A DNA stretch of 64,000 bases from Ramlibacter monticola (GCF_016722785.1 NZ_JAEQNE010000002.1:930001-994000); one strand, 5' to 3'. Positions 9,759-22,852 are shown, numbered from the stretch's first letter. Notes: generated by a model not told the origin, from the letters alone. Numbers and translations are program-made.

Positions 9759-10343
9759 CTACTTCAGCTGCGAGTCGACCGTGTAGACGGTGCCGCCCCA
9801 GCTGGCCTGCAGCGCCAGCCCCGATTCGGGGATCTGGTAGATGTCGATCGAGGGGTTGAAGGAGCGCGTCATGCCGCCGGTGCCGGTGCTGACCGAGGCC
9901 CCCAGGTCGCCGCCGGCGCTGCCGGCCATCACGAACTGCTCCAGGGCGGAACGGCTCTTGAAGACGAAGACCTGGAAGACCTTCTGCTTGCCGATCCCCG
10001 GGCCGGTGCCCGCGCGCGTGCTCAGCATGAAGGTGGGCGCCTTGGTGCTGTTGTCGAACAGCACGCCCTTGCCCCTCTGCCCCACGAACAGCAGGGCGTA
10101 GATCGAGTCCACCTCGAACACCGCATAGCCGGCCGATTGCTCCACCGCGGCGCGGGCCTCCGGCTGCAGGGCGTAGAGCTTTTCCAGGCCGGTCGAAGCA
10201 AGCTGCAGGCGCGCAGTGCGCTCGGCTTCCCGGGCCTCCGGGCTCAGGGCGGCGGCGGTGTCCTGCGCGGCGGCCGGAGCGAGGCTCGCGAGTTCCGCGG
10301 CGGCCAGGGCCGCGGCGGCGAGCAGGCGGGAGAGGACATGCAT
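9759..10343 (-). CDS. SYLF/YSC84-domain lipid-binding protein
   Basis: Exported 194 aa protein with a cleavable signal peptide (MHVLSRLLAAAALAAAELAS, cut near APAAAQ) followed by a SYLF (YSC84-like) domain. The domain shows SAGYAVFEVDSIYALLFVGQ, GKGVLFDN, and near the C-terminus GASVSTGTGGMTRSFNPSID. SYLF domains bind phosphoinositides in eukaryotes; the bacterial role is unknown, probably a periplasmic lipid-associated protein. The gene is convergent with the TPM genes, leaving a 4 bp gap and little room for a terminator. Confidence 0.85.
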   Translation of the reverse strand: MHVLSRLLAAAALAAAELASLAPAAAQDTAAALSPEAREAERTARLQLASTGLEKLYALQPEARAAVEQSAGYAVFEVDSIYALLFVGQRGKGVLFDNSTKAPTFMLSTRAGTGPGIGKQKVFQVFVFKSRSALEQFVMAGSAGGDLGASVSTGTGGMTRSFNPSIDIYQIPESGLALQASWGGTVYTVDSQLK

Positions 10344-10516
10344 GGCGAGTGCCTCCAGTGCGCGGGAACACGCCCCGCACCCCGCGGGGGCAAGGGAGAA
10401 TCGCGCAGGAAGTGCCGCCGCAGCATTGGACCTTGGTCCCACCCGCGCCCGTGCCTGCCGCGGCGTGCCGCCGCTCCGTGCCCGGTGGGCGCCAGGGTGG
10501 CTTCTTCGCGCCGGCG

Positions 10517-11614
10517 TCAGTCGCGCACTTCGCCGTTCGGCTTCAGCAGCGCCATGCCCACGTAGCTGCCGCCGTGGCGGAAGTTGGGCTTGAAGTCCAC
10601 GACGTAGCCACCGGCGTCGTAGCGGCCCAGGGCCGACAGCGACTTGTGCAGCGTGGCGCGCGTGACGTGGCTGCCGCTGCGCTTCATGCCCTCGACCAGC
10701 ACCTTGGCCGCGATGCAGGCCTCCAGCGCGGTCACGCTCATCGCCTCCTTGTAGCCCGCGCCGGACCAGGCTTCGCTGCATTCGCGCACCACGGGGACGG
10801 CCTGCGAGCGGGGCGTCGGCACCGTGATGGCGACGGACACGCCGAGGGCGTCGGGGCCCAGCGCCTTGGCGAGCTGGCTCGCGCCCGCGAACGACAGGCT
10901 GGTGGTCATGGTGGCCCGGCCCTGCGCCTTCAGCTTCTTCAGCATCTGCGCGGCCGGCGCGTAGAGCGTGGTCACCACCAGCACGTTGGGATCGGACGCG
11001 ATGACTTCGCGCACGTTCGCGTCGGACACCTCGGCATTGCGCTTGATGGCCACCGAGACGGGCTTGCGGTCGAACTTCTGCAGCACGTTGGCCACGGTCT
11101 CGAAGTTCTGCTTGCCGACCGCGTCGTCGTAGTGCAGCACCGTCACGCGGGTGTTGCCCAGGTTGCCCCAGAAATTCACGATCTTCACGATCTCGTCCGC
11201 GTACGTCGCCCGCACGGTGTAGACGTAATCGTTCTGCTTGCGGATCGTGTCGGCGCCGGTGAACGGGGCGAAGAAGGGGACCTTGTGTTCCAGCACGGCG
11301 GGCATCGCGGGGATGCTCAGCGTGGAGGAGGCATAGCCGAACAGCGCCACCGCGTTCTGCTCTTCCAGCAGCTTCTGCGTGTTCTCGGCCGAGAGCTTGG
11401 TGTCGTTCCTGTCGTCGAGGGTCACCAGCTTGATCTTCGCGCCCGCGACACCGCCCGCCTCGTTCACCTTGCGGAAGTAGGCCAGCGCGCCGTTGCGGAT
11501 GTCGTTGCCCAGTTCGGCGTTGCCACCCGACAACGGAGCCGACTGGCCGATCACGATTTCCTGGGCGAGGACGGGGGCTGCGGCGAGCAGCAGCGTGCAG
11601 GCAAGGATGCGCAT
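10517..11614 (-). CDS. ABC transporter substrate-binding protein (LivK/branched-chain amino acid type)
   Basis: Periplasmic binding protein of the Leu/Ile/Val-binding class (Peripla_BP_6), 365 aa with signal peptide MRILACTLLLAAAPVLAQ. After cleavage it begins EIVIGQSAPLSGGNAELG, the standard start of the mature domain. The interdomain segment VVDFKPNFRHGGSYVGMALL is near the end. ATG 11614 follows a strong GGAGGAA site. No permease or ATPase genes are adjacent, so it is an orphan receptor as is common in Burkholderiales; its ligand (amino acid, amide or aromatic acid) cannot be told from sequence. Confidence 0.92.
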   Translation of the reverse strand: MRILACTLLLAAAPVLAQEIVIGQSAPLSGGNAELGNDIRNGALAYFRKVNEAGGVAGAKIKLVTLDDRNDTKLSAENTQKLLEEQNAVALFGYASSTLSIPAMPAVLEHKVPFFAPFTGADTIRKQNDYVYTVRATYADEIVKIVNFWGNLGNTRVTVLHYDDAVGKQNFETVANVLQKFDRKPVSVAIKRNAEVSDANVREVIASDPNVLVVTTLYAPAAQMLKKLKAQGRATMTTSLSFAGASQLAKALGPDALGVSVAITVPTPRSQAVPVVRECSEAWSGAGYKEAMSVTALEACIAAKVLVEGMKRSGSHVTRATLHKSLSALGRYDAGGYVVDFKPNFRHGGSYVGMALLKPNGEVRD

Positions 11615-11779
11615 GGGGTTCCTCCAACGAATGCAACAGGCCGTCTGCCGCGGCCGTTCCGCGAGCAAGCGTACTCCTGCTCGGCCATGTCGTCCTCGGG
11701 ACAGACCCGGACAGCCAGGCGCCTACGCCTGGGTACCGCGACCCCACGAACGCCCGCGGCTGCGGCAGCATTGCGTCCG

Positions 11780-12550
11780 ATGCAGTCCCTGAAAGAACCC
11801 TGGCCCCACGCCCTCTGGATCGTCCGGCACGGCCAGAGCGCGGGCAACGTGGCGCGCGATGCCGCCGAGGCAGCGGGCCACGCGCTGATCGACGTGGAGC
11901 ACCGCGACATCGACGTGCCTCTCTCGCCGCTGGGGGTGGAGCAGTCGCGCGCGCTGGGGCGCTGGTTCGGAGCGCTGGCGCCGGAGCAGCGTCCGCAGGT
12001 GGTCCTGTGCTCGCCCTACGTGCGGGCTCGCGACACGGCGCGCCTGGTGCTGGAGGAAGCGCGCCTGCGGCCCGGCGCCGAGGTGCGCCTGCGCGTCGAC
12101 GAGCGCCTGCGCGAGAAGGAGTTCGGCATCCTCGACCGGCTGACCAAGCTGGGCATCCGGCAGAAGTACCCGGAGCTGAACGAGCAGCGCTCGCACGTCG
12201 GCAAGTTCTACTTCCGGCCGCCGGGGGGCGAGAGCTGGTGCGACGTGATCCTGCGCCTGCGCAGCCTGACCGAGATGATGACGCGCGAGCACGGCGGCGA
12301 GCGCGTGCTGGTGGTGGCCCACCAGGTGATCGTCAACTGCATGCGCTACCTGCTGGAGAACCTGGACGAATCGCAGATCCTCGGCATCGACCGCCTGGGC
12401 GACGTGCCGAACTGTTCGGTGACTTCGTACGCGCTCGATGCGCAGGCCCGCTGCCTGCACCTGGACCTGGTCAACTTCGTCGCGCCGCTGCTGGAGGCGG
12501 GCGCGCCGGTGACCGCGGCGAAGGACATTCCGGCGGCGCCCAAGCCATGA
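11780..12550 (+). CDS. Histidine phosphatase family protein (phosphoglycerate mutase-like)
   Basis: A 256 aa member of the histidine phosphatase superfamily branch 1. The catalytic His is in WIVRHGQSAGNVARD (RHG motif) and the second core His is in VVAHQVIVNCMRYLLEN. Conserved SPLG and CSPYVRARDTA segments fit the family. The substrate is unknown. The start is ambiguous: ATG 11780 gives the usual short N-terminus, while an in-frame ATG at 11687 would add about 31 residues; neither has a strong ribosome-binding site. Its stop overlaps the start of nnrD (ATGA), suggesting translational coupling. Confidence 0.88.
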   Translation: MQSLKEPWPHALWIVRHGQSAGNVARDAAEAAGHALIDVEHRDIDVPLSPLGVEQSRALGRWFGALAPEQRPQVVLCSPYVRARDTARLVLEEARLRPGAEVRLRVDERLREKEFGILDRLTKLGIRQKYPELNEQRSHVGKFYFRPPGGESWCDVILRLRSLTEMMTREHGGERVLVVAHQVIVNCMRYLLENLDESQILGIDRLGDVPNCSVTSYALDAQARCLHLDLVNFVAPLLEAGAPVTAAKDIPAAPKP

Positions 12551-13416
12551 GCGCGGTCGTCGACGAAGCCCTGCTGCGCGGCTGGCCGCTGCCCCAGCCG
12601 GGCGCGGATTCCGACAAGGAGGACCGCGGCAGCGTGCTGGTGCTGGCCGGCAGCCGCGAGATGCCCGGCGCGGCGATCCTGGCCGGTACCGCGGCGCTGC
12701 GCGCGGGCGCGGGCAAGCTGGTGATCGCCACCCCGCAGTCGGCGGCGACGGCGGTGGCCGCCTCCGTGCCCGAGGCGCGTGTGCTCGCCCTGCCGGAAGG
12801 TTCCGAGGGCGCGCCCACCCTGTCCGGCCTGCCTCCGCTGCAGGCGATCGCCGCCTCGCTCTCCGCGGTCGTGATCGGCCCCGGCATGATCGGTTCGCAG
12901 TCGACCATCGCCTTCGTGCAGGCGGTGCTGCCGCTGTTCCGCAACGCGGTGGTGCTGCTCGATGCGCTCGCGCTCGATTGCGTGCGCATGCCTGGCCGCT
13001 TCGAGCAGCCGGTGATCCTGACGCCGCACGCGGGCGAGATGGCGCACCTGACCGGCCACGGCAAGGAGGACCTGCAGGACGAACCGCGGGAGGCCGCGTG
13101 TGCCCAGGCCGCGGCGTGGAACGCGGTGGTGGCCCTGAAGGGCGCGACGACCTGCGTCGCCGCGCCCGACGGCCGCTGCTGGACCCACCGCGCGCAGGCG
13201 CCGGGGCTGGGCACCTACGGCTCGGGCGACGTGCTGGCCGGGATCATCGCCGGCCTCGCCGCGCGGGGCTGCGCGCCGGAGCAGGCCGCGGTGTGGGGCG
13301 TGGCGCTCCATGCGCGCGCGGGCGAGGCGCTCGCGGCGCGCATGGGGACGCTGGGCTTCCTGGCGCGCGAGTTGGCGGGCGAAGTGCCGGCCCTGATGGA
13401 AGCGCTCGCTGCCTAG
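12547..13416 (+). CDS. nnrD: ADP/ATP-dependent NAD(P)H-hydrate dehydratase (NnrD)
   Basis: Metabolite-repair enzyme that dehydrates damaged NAD(P)H hydrates back to NAD(P)H using ADP or ATP. The 289 aa protein belongs to the ribokinase-like YjeF_C (CARKD) family. Motifs are DRGSVLVLAGS, GAAILAGTAALRAGAGK, VIGPGM, the TPHAGEMAHL motif and GTYGSGDVLAGIIAG, which carries the catalytic/anion-hole GSGD. The epimerase half (NnrE) is not fused here and must be elsewhere. The start overlaps the phosphatase gene by 4 nt. Confidence 0.93.
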   Translation: MSAVVDEALLRGWPLPQPGADSDKEDRGSVLVLAGSREMPGAAILAGTAALRAGAGKLVIATPQSAATAVAASVPEARVLALPEGSEGAPTLSGLPPLQAIAASLSAVVIGPGMIGSQSTIAFVQAVLPLFRNAVVLLDALALDCVRMPGRFEQPVILTPHAGEMAHLTGHGKEDLQDEPREAACAQAAAWNAVVALKGATTCVAAPDGRCWTHRAQAPGLGTYGSGDVLAGIIAGLAARGCAPEQAAVWGVALHARAGEALAARMGTLGFLARELAGEVPALMEALAA

Positions 13417-13424
13417 CTTCGCGA

Positions 13425-13500
13425 GCAGGTCCGGCTGCAGGATCGCGATCCAGTGAACGTCCGGGGTCCTTGACGAAGGTGACGTCCTTCATCTTGCGCC
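13425..13500 (-). pseudogene. Frameshifted 3' remnant of a glyoxalase-I-like (VOC) gene
   Basis: On the minus strand the sequence reads KMKDVTFVKDP and then, after a +1 shift, DVHWIAILQPDLLAKLG. Joined, these match the C-terminal end of GLO1-type lactoylglutathione lyases (MKDxxFxKDPDGxWIxILQP). The upstream three-quarters of the gene is absent: the flippase 3' end lies about 40 bp away. The remnant sits between convergent nnrD and the glycan genes, which suggests an ancestral gene was cut when neighbouring DNA was exchanged. Recognition is by eye from a short stretch. Confidence 0.55.
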
Positions 13501-13541
13501 GCGCCGCCAGCGGCGCAGCCCGCATGCCGCGACCGCGGCGC

Positions 13542-14879
13542 TCAGGGCGCCGGCCGCTGCCAGCGTACGCGACAGCGCCGCCACACGTAGAGGGTCAGCG
13601 GCAGCATCGCCAGGTTGATGAGCAGCACGCTGATGGCGATGCCCGCGGCGCCGTGGCTGCGGCCGATCCACCACGTGGCGCCGCCCTGCAGCAGGCCATG
13701 GAAGACCGCCAGCGCGACCAGCGGTTCTCGCTTGAACGCACGCAGGTAGATCGCGAAGTGGCTCATCAGGACCTGCAGGCCCGCGCCGGCGAGCAGCAGG
13801 GCCACCTGCGTCCACGGCAGGAAGCGCGCGCCGATCGCGAAGCCGCCCTGCAGGATCGCGACGGCGAGGGTGCCCGCCAGTGCGCCGGCGAAGGCGAGCG
13901 CCGCGCCCTGGCGCAGCACGCGGAAGAACTGCCGGTCGAGCGCCTGCCACTCGGACTGCGCCACCAGGCGGCCGAACTGCGGCACGTTGGCGTTCACGAA
14001 GGTCAGCGCGATCGCCGTCAGCGCATTGGCGGCGGCGATGGTGATGCCCATGCGGCCGGCTTCCGCCGCGCCCTGGTAGTAGAACAACACCGGCGTGAAC
14101 AGGTGGAAGACGACGTACCCGGCCATCCACGACAGAGAGATGCGCCACTGCAGCGGCCACACGTCGCGCCACCAGGAGGCGCCCTCGACCGCGCGCCGGG
14201 GAAGGCGCGCGAGGCCGCGCAGCAGCACGGGCCGCCGGCGCACGAAGTAGCGCGCGTAGACGAGGAACTTGAGCAGCAGCGAAGCGCCCAGGCCGTAGAG
14301 CCCCACGCCCGCCAGCAGGCAGGCCCACAGCGACAGCGTGCCGAGGAGGGCCGCCTGCGCTTCGCAGCGGGCCATCTCCGTGACGTGGCCGCTGCCGGAC
14401 TCCAGTGCCACCAGCGGCGACAGCGCGAGGTTGGCGGCGACGCCCGCCACGGCCAGCACCCACGGCAGCTGCCAGCCGGCAAGGCCGCCGCCCGCCCGCC
14501 GGAAATAGGAGAGCCCCAGCGCGACGAGGACGATCGCCAGCAGCGCGCTGGCCGCGCCGAACCACAGCGCCGCCTTCGCCAGCAGGCTCCTCAGGCGCGC
14601 GTGCGCGAGCCGGTCCCCGGTGATCCGCCCGTGCGCCGCCCAGCGCAGCGCCACGAACTCGTGGCTGAAGAACTGGACCAGCACGGTGGCGAGCCCCAGT
14701 TCGAAGAAGACCTGCAGGGCCATGAGGCCCGCCATCGTGTAGTAGTAGCCCTGGGCCTCCGGCGTGAGCCTGGCGGCGATCAGGTAGAGCGTGAGCGGCG
14801 TGCTCGCGAGGCTCCACGTCCGCGCCAGCAGCCCGTAGCCGACGGCACGCCGGAGCGCGGTGGGCGAGCCGGAGCTCAT
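13542..14879 (-). CDS. Polysaccharide flippase-like membrane protein (Wzx/MOP superfamily)
   Basis: A 445 aa integral membrane protein with about 12 hydrophobic helices, fitting the oligosaccharide flippase (Wzx/MATE-like) family that moves lipid-linked glycans across the inner membrane. The N-terminus RRAVGYGLLARTWSLASTPL and the repeated paired helices are consistent with this fold. Its start overlaps the stop of the glycosyltransferase gene by 4 nt, so the methyltransferase, glycosyltransferase and flippase form one operon. The transported glycan is unknown. Confidence 0.82.
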   Translation of the reverse strand: MSSGSPTALRRAVGYGLLARTWSLASTPLTLYLIAARLTPEAQGYYYTMAGLMALQVFFELGLATVLVQFFSHEFVALRWAAHGRITGDRLAHARLRSLLAKAALWFGAASALLAIVLVALGLSYFRRAGGGLAGWQLPWVLAVAGVAANLALSPLVALESGSGHVTEMARCEAQAALLGTLSLWACLLAGVGLYGLGASLLLKFLVYARYFVRRRPVLLRGLARLPRRAVEGASWWRDVWPLQWRISLSWMAGYVVFHLFTPVLFYYQGAAEAGRMGITIAAANALTAIALTFVNANVPQFGRLVAQSEWQALDRQFFRVLRQGAALAFAGALAGTLAVAILQGGFAIGARFLPWTQVALLLAGAGLQVLMSHFAIYLRAFKREPLVALAVFHGLLQGGATWWIGRSHGAAGIAISVLLINLAMLPLTLYVWRRCRVRWQRPAP

Positions 14880-16063
14880 GCCGTGACCAGCCCCAATCGC
14901 TTGAGCAGGCGAACGGCCGCGGCGCGCAGGCCTTCCGGCAGGCGGGCCCCCGGGCCGAGCACGGCGGCGTCGACGCTGCCCGTGCGCGCGGACGGCCGGT
15001 CGCGCAGTTCGCCGATGAAGGCGAGGTAGCGCTGCGCCATGCGGTCCGCTCCGAACTGTTCGTGCGCGCGCGCCAGCGCGCCGGCCGAGAGCCGCGCCAG
15101 CCGCTCGGGATCCGCGCCCAGGCCGGCGATCGCGGCGACGAACTGCTCCACCCGGCCCACGTCCACCAGCAGCCCGTTGCAGCCTTCCTCGATCACCGGA
15201 TCGGTGATGCCCTCCAGGCGCGAGGCCACGGGAACGACGCCGCGCGCCATGGCTTCCAGCAGCACCAGCGGCATGCCCTCGAAGTGCGAGGGCAGCAGCA
15301 GCACCTCCGAGGCCGCCAGCACCTGCATCGCCTGCTCCGGTGCGAGGGCACCGTGGATGCGCAAGGCGGCAGGAGGGAGGTGGCCGGCGAGCGCTTCCGA
15401 CAGGCGAGGCAGGTCGGGCCCGTCGCCGACCACGTCGAGGGTGAACGCCACGTCCTGCCGCCTCAGTCCCTCCGCGATGGCCGACAGGTAGAGCACGCCC
15501 TTCTGGCCGTGCTCGATGCGCCCCAGGTAGACTAGCCGCATCGGCGCGTTCGCATCCCGCGCCCGGCGCGGCGCGGGATCCGGCAGGCGGATGCCATTGG
15601 GAATGCACCGCAGCGGGAAGGTGGCGGGGACGTGGCGCGCCGCCTCGCGCCGCACCGCCTCGCCGACGGCCACCGCGCCATCGAGATTGCGCGCATTGGC
15701 GAGCCCGACGCGGAAGATCTTGACGTCGAGGTTGTGCAGGACCGCGATGGCGCAGGTCGAAGCCGGCAGCAGCCCCAGCGCGCCCTGCGCGAAGCGCGCG
15801 TGATTCAGCAGGCACGCATCGTGGCCGCGCAGGCACTCCGCGATGCGCTGCGCATGGCGGATGCGCGACTGCCGCGGATCGGGCAGCACCTCGCGCACCT
15901 CGAAGCCTTCGCGCCGCGGCTCGGCATGCCAGGGCCCGATCGCCTCGGTGACGACGAAGGTCACTTCGCAGCCCTGGCGCCGCAGCGCGAGCGCGAGCTG
16001 CAGCAGCACGGTCTCCATGCCGCCCACGTTCAGCGCATAGACGACCAGCGCGATCCTGGGCAT
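14876..16063 (-). CDS. Glycosyltransferase, GT4 family
   Basis: A 395 aa GT-B fold glycosyltransferase. The N-terminal glycine loop is in VYALNVGGMETVLLQLALAL, and the donor-binding C-terminal domain has VYLGRIEHGQKG, VVGDGPDLPRL and the E-x7-E motif HFEGMPLVLLEAMARG. It probably adds a sugar from a nucleotide donor to a lipid-linked or surface glycan on the cytoplasmic face. Start and stop overlap the neighbouring genes by 1 and 4 nt. Sugar specificity cannot be inferred. Confidence 0.9.
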   Translation of the reverse strand: MPRIALVVYALNVGGMETVLLQLALALRRQGCEVTFVVTEAIGPWHAEPRREGFEVREVLPDPRQSRIRHAQRIAECLRGHDACLLNHARFAQGALGLLPASTCAIAVLHNLDVKIFRVGLANARNLDGAVAVGEAVRREAARHVPATFPLRCIPNGIRLPDPAPRRARDANAPMRLVYLGRIEHGQKGVLYLSAIAEGLRRQDVAFTLDVVGDGPDLPRLSEALAGHLPPAALRIHGALAPEQAMQVLAASEVLLLPSHFEGMPLVLLEAMARGVVPVASRLEGITDPVIEEGCNGLLVDVGRVEQFVAAIAGLGADPERLARLSAGALARAHEQFGADRMAQRYLAFIGELRDRPSARTGSVDAAVLGPGARLPEGLRAAAVRLLKRLGLVTA

Positions 16064-16872
16064 CACGGAACGCTGGCGATGGCCCACAGGCCCAGCGGCT
16101 CCGGCCGGCCGATGCGGCCCAGGAGCCTGAGCACCCCGTGCTTCAGCTGCCGCAGCAGCCCCCGCGGCGGCGTGTTGACCCAGATCTCGCCGGTCTCCAC
16201 GTCGGTCAGGCCGGCGCGCTGCAGCATCTCCCTCAGCGCCCGCTGGTTGAAGAACAGGACGTGCACCGGCGGCACCCAGTCCTGCCGCGTGGCGCTGCGC
16301 ACGCTGGGGCTGTCGACATTCGGCACGGTGCAGAAGAACCGGCCGCCCGGCTTCAGCGCGCGGCGGATGTGGCCCACGAACTTCTTCGGCTCCGACAGAT
16401 GCTCCAGCACCTCGAAGGAGGTGACCACGTCGAACTTCTCCCCGCCGGCGGCGAGTTCCTCGATGGGCATCACGGCGAGCGGAAACGGCGCGTCCTTGCG
16501 GCCCGCCTCGATGGCGGTGCGGGACACGTCGATCCCGCGCACCTGCCAGCCCTTCGCGTACGCCGCGCGGCAGAACCGGCCGACGCCGCAGCCCACATCG
16601 AGCAGCGCGCCCCGCGCGTCCCGCAGCCGGTCGAAGAAGGGCCGGTACGTGGGGTAGTTCGCGAAGGCCAGCCAGTCCTTCGTCCGGTACAGCGCCTCGA
16701 GGTGGTGTTCCTCGTACTCCGGCGTCCGGTAGACCTCGTCGTAATCCACCGTCCGGGCCTGCGCCGGGTCGAAGAACCACAGGCCGCAATCCGCGCAGAC
16801 CTGGACCTGGAAGGCCCCGATCCGCGCCGGGCGGTCCGTGTTCAGGCCGTCGCAGACAGGACACGCGCTCAT
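16063..16872 (-). CDS. Class I SAM-dependent methyltransferase with N-terminal zinc-ribbon
   Basis: A 269 aa methyltransferase. The N-terminus carries paired cysteines (CPVCDG and CADCG) resembling a zinc ribbon, then the SAM-binding motif LLDVGCGVGRFCRAAY, the acidic loop VRGIDVSRTAIEAG, and the FDVVTSFEVLEHL segment typical of Methyltransf_11/23. Such proteins in glycan loci often methylate sugars or lipid intermediates. ATG 16872 is chosen because GAGGTG lies upstream; an in-frame ATG at 16887 has no ribosome-binding site. CACAAT (16899-16904, minus strand) may be its -10 element, placed just after the atp terminator. Confidence 0.87.
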   Translation of the reverse strand: MSACPVCDGLNTDRPARIGAFQVQVCADCGLWFFDPAQARTVDYDEVYRTPEYEEHHLEALYRTKDWLAFANYPTYRPFFDRLRDARGALLDVGCGVGRFCRAAYAKGWQVRGIDVSRTAIEAGRKDAPFPLAVMPIEELAAGGEKFDVVTSFEVLEHLSEPKKFVGHIRRALKPGGRFFCTVPNVDSPSVRSATRQDWVPPVHVLFFNQRALREMLQRAGLTDVETGEIWVNTPPRGLLRQLKHGVLRLLGRIGRPEPLGLWAIASVP

Positions 16873-16910
16873 CTTCACCTCGTGCATGGGGACCACCGAT
16901 TGTGCCTGCG

Positions 16911-16945
16911 CAAGAAAAAAGCCCCGACCTTTCGACCGGGGCTTC
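16911..16945 (-). terminator. Intrinsic terminator of the atp operon
   Basis: On the minus strand an 8 bp stem (AAGCCCCG/CGGGGCTT) with a 10 nt loop is followed by TTTTTTCTTG. It lies about 70 bp after the atpC stop and before the methyltransferase gene, so it separates the atp operon from the glycan genes. Confidence 0.88.
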
Positions 16946-17011
16946 AGGGCGCGGGTTTTTAGCGCGTTCTTGTTTCGCGAAGCTTCTTTTTCTTCGGATC
17001 TGCGAGGATTC

Positions 17012-17440
17012 TTATTTTTTCTGCATGTACCTGCGCAAGGCAGCCATCTCGGCGGCGGCAATGGCAAGTTCCGATTGGGCGCGGGCGATGTCGATCTCGC
17101 TCTTGGCGTTGCGCAGCGCCTCCTGGGCGGCGTTCTTCGCTTCGTTGGCCTTCTCTTCGTCCAGGTCCTTGCCGCGGATGGCGGTGTCGGACAGCACGGT
17201 CACGCGGTTCGGCTGCACCTCGAGGATGCCGCCGGCGACGAAGATGAACTCCTCGCTGCCGTCGGACCGTTCGATGCGCACCGAGCCGGGCTTCACGCGC
17301 GTGATCAGCGGCGTGTGGCGCGGGTAGATGCCCAGTTCGCCGGCCTCGCCGGGAAGCGCGACGAAACGCGCTTCACCGGAGAAGATCGACTCCTCGGCGC
17401 TCACCACGTCGACGTGGATGGTGTGCGTGGTGTCGACCAT
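17012..17440 (-). CDS. atpC: ATP synthase F1 subunit epsilon
   Basis: Epsilon subunit of the central stalk of F1, which couples gamma rotation to the c-ring and inhibits ATP hydrolysis. The 142 aa protein has the N-terminal beta-sandwich ([34 protein letters not shown]) and the C-terminal helical pair rich in Ala and Glu (about residues 90-138). It is the last gene of the operon, 3 nt after atpD, and is followed by an intrinsic terminator. Confidence 0.97.
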   Translation of the reverse strand: MVDTTHTIHVDVVSAEESIFSGEARFVALPGEAGELGIYPRHTPLITRVKPGSVRIERSDGSEEFIFVAGGILEVQPNRVTVLSDTAIRGKDLDEEKANEAKNAAQEALRNAKSEIDIARAQSELAIAAAEMAALRRYMQKK

Positions 17441-17443
17441 GTC

Positions 17444-19739
<2,296 letters not shown>

Positions 19740-19763
19740 TGCCGTCCTTCCTTGGCTCGTGCT

Positions 19764-21317
<1,554 letters not shown>

Positions 21318-21351
21318 GACTCGTTCCTTAGTCCTTGGGAGCGGGACAGCC

Positions 21352-21882
21352 TCAGGCCGTCAGCGCAACTTTCATTTGTTCCAGGCGGGCCCTGACCGAG
21401 GTGTCGAGCACTTCGTCTCCCACCACGACGCGGATGCCGCCGATGAGGGACGGGTCTTCCTGCACGGTGAGATTCAGCTTACGGCCAAAACGTTTCTCGA
21501 GAGCCAGGGAAACCTGGCCCAGCTGGTCCGGCGCGATCGGGAAGGCGCTGAACACGACCGCATCGGACGAGCCGCTCTGCGCGTTCTTCATCTCGTGGAA
21601 CTGGCGCGCGATCTCGGGCAGCGCGGCCAGCCGGCCGTTGTCGATCACGGTGCGCAGGAAGTTCTGCGCCTGCGCGGTCAGCTGGAAGCGCACGACGTCG
21701 GTGACGACGTCGTACACCTGCGGGTTGGTGACCTTCGGGTTGTCCGCGAACTGCTGCAGCTGGGGCTGGCTCGCCACGGCGGCGAGCGCATCCAGCCACT
21801 GCGCGGCGCCGTTGACGTCGTTGCCAGCCGTCTTGAACAGCGCTTCGGCGTAGGGGCGGGCGATGGTGGCGAGTTCGGCCAT
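21352..21882 (-). CDS. atpH: ATP synthase F1 subunit delta
   Basis: Peripheral-stalk subunit that ties F1 to the b dimer (176 aa). The N-terminus [18 protein letters not shown] and the C-terminal [20 protein letters not shown] are diagnostic of the OSCP/delta family. It is 3 nt after atpF and 34 nt before atpA. Confidence 0.97.
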   Translation of the reverse strand: MAELATIARPYAEALFKTAGNDVNGAAQWLDALAAVASQPQLQQFADNPKVTNPQVYDVVTDVVRFQLTAQAQNFLRTVIDNGRLAALPEIARQFHEMKNAQSGSSDAVVFSAFPIAPDQLGQVSLALEKRFGRKLNLTVQEDPSLIGGIRVVVGDEVLDTSVRARLEQMKVALTA

Positions 21883-21885
21883 GGC

Positions 21886-22359
21886 TTACACCAGCTCGGC
21901 TTGCAGGCGGTTCAGCAGGTCGGAATGCACGGAGGGGTTCACCTCGCGGCGCAGGATCTGCTCGGCGCCCTTGACGGCCAGCATCGCGACCTGGTCGCGC
22001 AGGGCCTCGCGGGCACGCACCGTCTGCTGCTCGGCGTCGGCGCGGGCGGCGGCGATGATCTTGTTCGCCTCTTCCGTCGCACGACCCTTGGCCTCTTCGA
22101 CGATGCCCTGCGCGCGGCGCTCGGCGTCGGCCAGCAGCTGCGCAACCTCGGCGCGAGACTTCGCCAGTTCCTGCTCCACCTTCTTGTCGGCTGCCTGCAG
22201 CTCGGCCCTCGCCTTGTCGGCGGCGGCCAGGCCTTCGGCGATCTTGCGCGCGCGCTCGTCGAGCGCAGCGGCGATCGGCGGCCAGACGAACTTCATCGTG
22301 AACCCGACCAGGATCAGGAAGACGATGACTTGAATGATGAGGGTACCGGTGATGCTCAC
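21886..22359 (-). CDS. atpF: ATP synthase F0 subunit b
   Basis: Peripheral-stalk subunit b (157 aa). One N-terminal membrane helix ([19 protein letters not shown]) is followed by [20 protein letters not shown] and a long, charged, Ala-rich coiled coil to the C-terminus. It dimerises and holds the F1 hexamer static. It lies between atpE and atpH. Confidence 0.97.
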   Translation of the reverse strand: MSITGTLIIQVIVFLILVGFTMKFVWPPIAAALDERARKIAEGLAAADKARAELQAADKKVEQELAKSRAEVAQLLADAERRAQGIVEEAKGRATEEANKIIAAARADAEQQTVRAREALRDQVAMLAVKGAEQILRREVNPSVHSDLLNRLQAELV

Positions 22360-22422
22360 TTGTTCATCCTTGCTCCCGCGCGCCCGGGGCCGCGGAAAGG
22401 GGTTGAAGGAGGATGGGGTGAA

Positions 22423-22701
<279 letters not shown>

Positions 22702-22777
22702 CTAGAGGTTGACGAGAAAAAAACGGGGGGCGAGAAAAATCTAGGCTGCCCGAGGTCCTGCTTCGCGTGCCACCGCG

Positions 22778-22849
22778 GAACCGGCTTTGCCGGGCCGGTG
22801 GTGGCGCCCCCTCGAGGGGGAGGCGCCGCAGGCGCTTCGGGGGTGGGCC
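22778..22849. repeat. REP-like palindromic element between atpB and atpE
   Basis: A mosaic of GC-rich inverted repeats: CCGGC and GCCGG arms near the left, the perfect palindrome CCCCCTCGAGGGGG (22807-22820), then GCGCC-GCA-GGCGC (22823-22835). The type is familiar from intergenic regions of Comamonadaceae genomes. It lies in the 166 bp gap between atpB and atpE and would form stable stem-loops in the atp mRNA just upstream of the most highly translated gene. Confidence 0.75.
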
Positions 22850-22852
22850 ATG

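Noticed and set aside
16911..16945. The hairpin as an attenuator for the methyltransferase gene
   Set aside because: It follows atpC directly and has the standard stem plus T-run of an operon end; a separate CACAAT box lies after it for the glycan genes.
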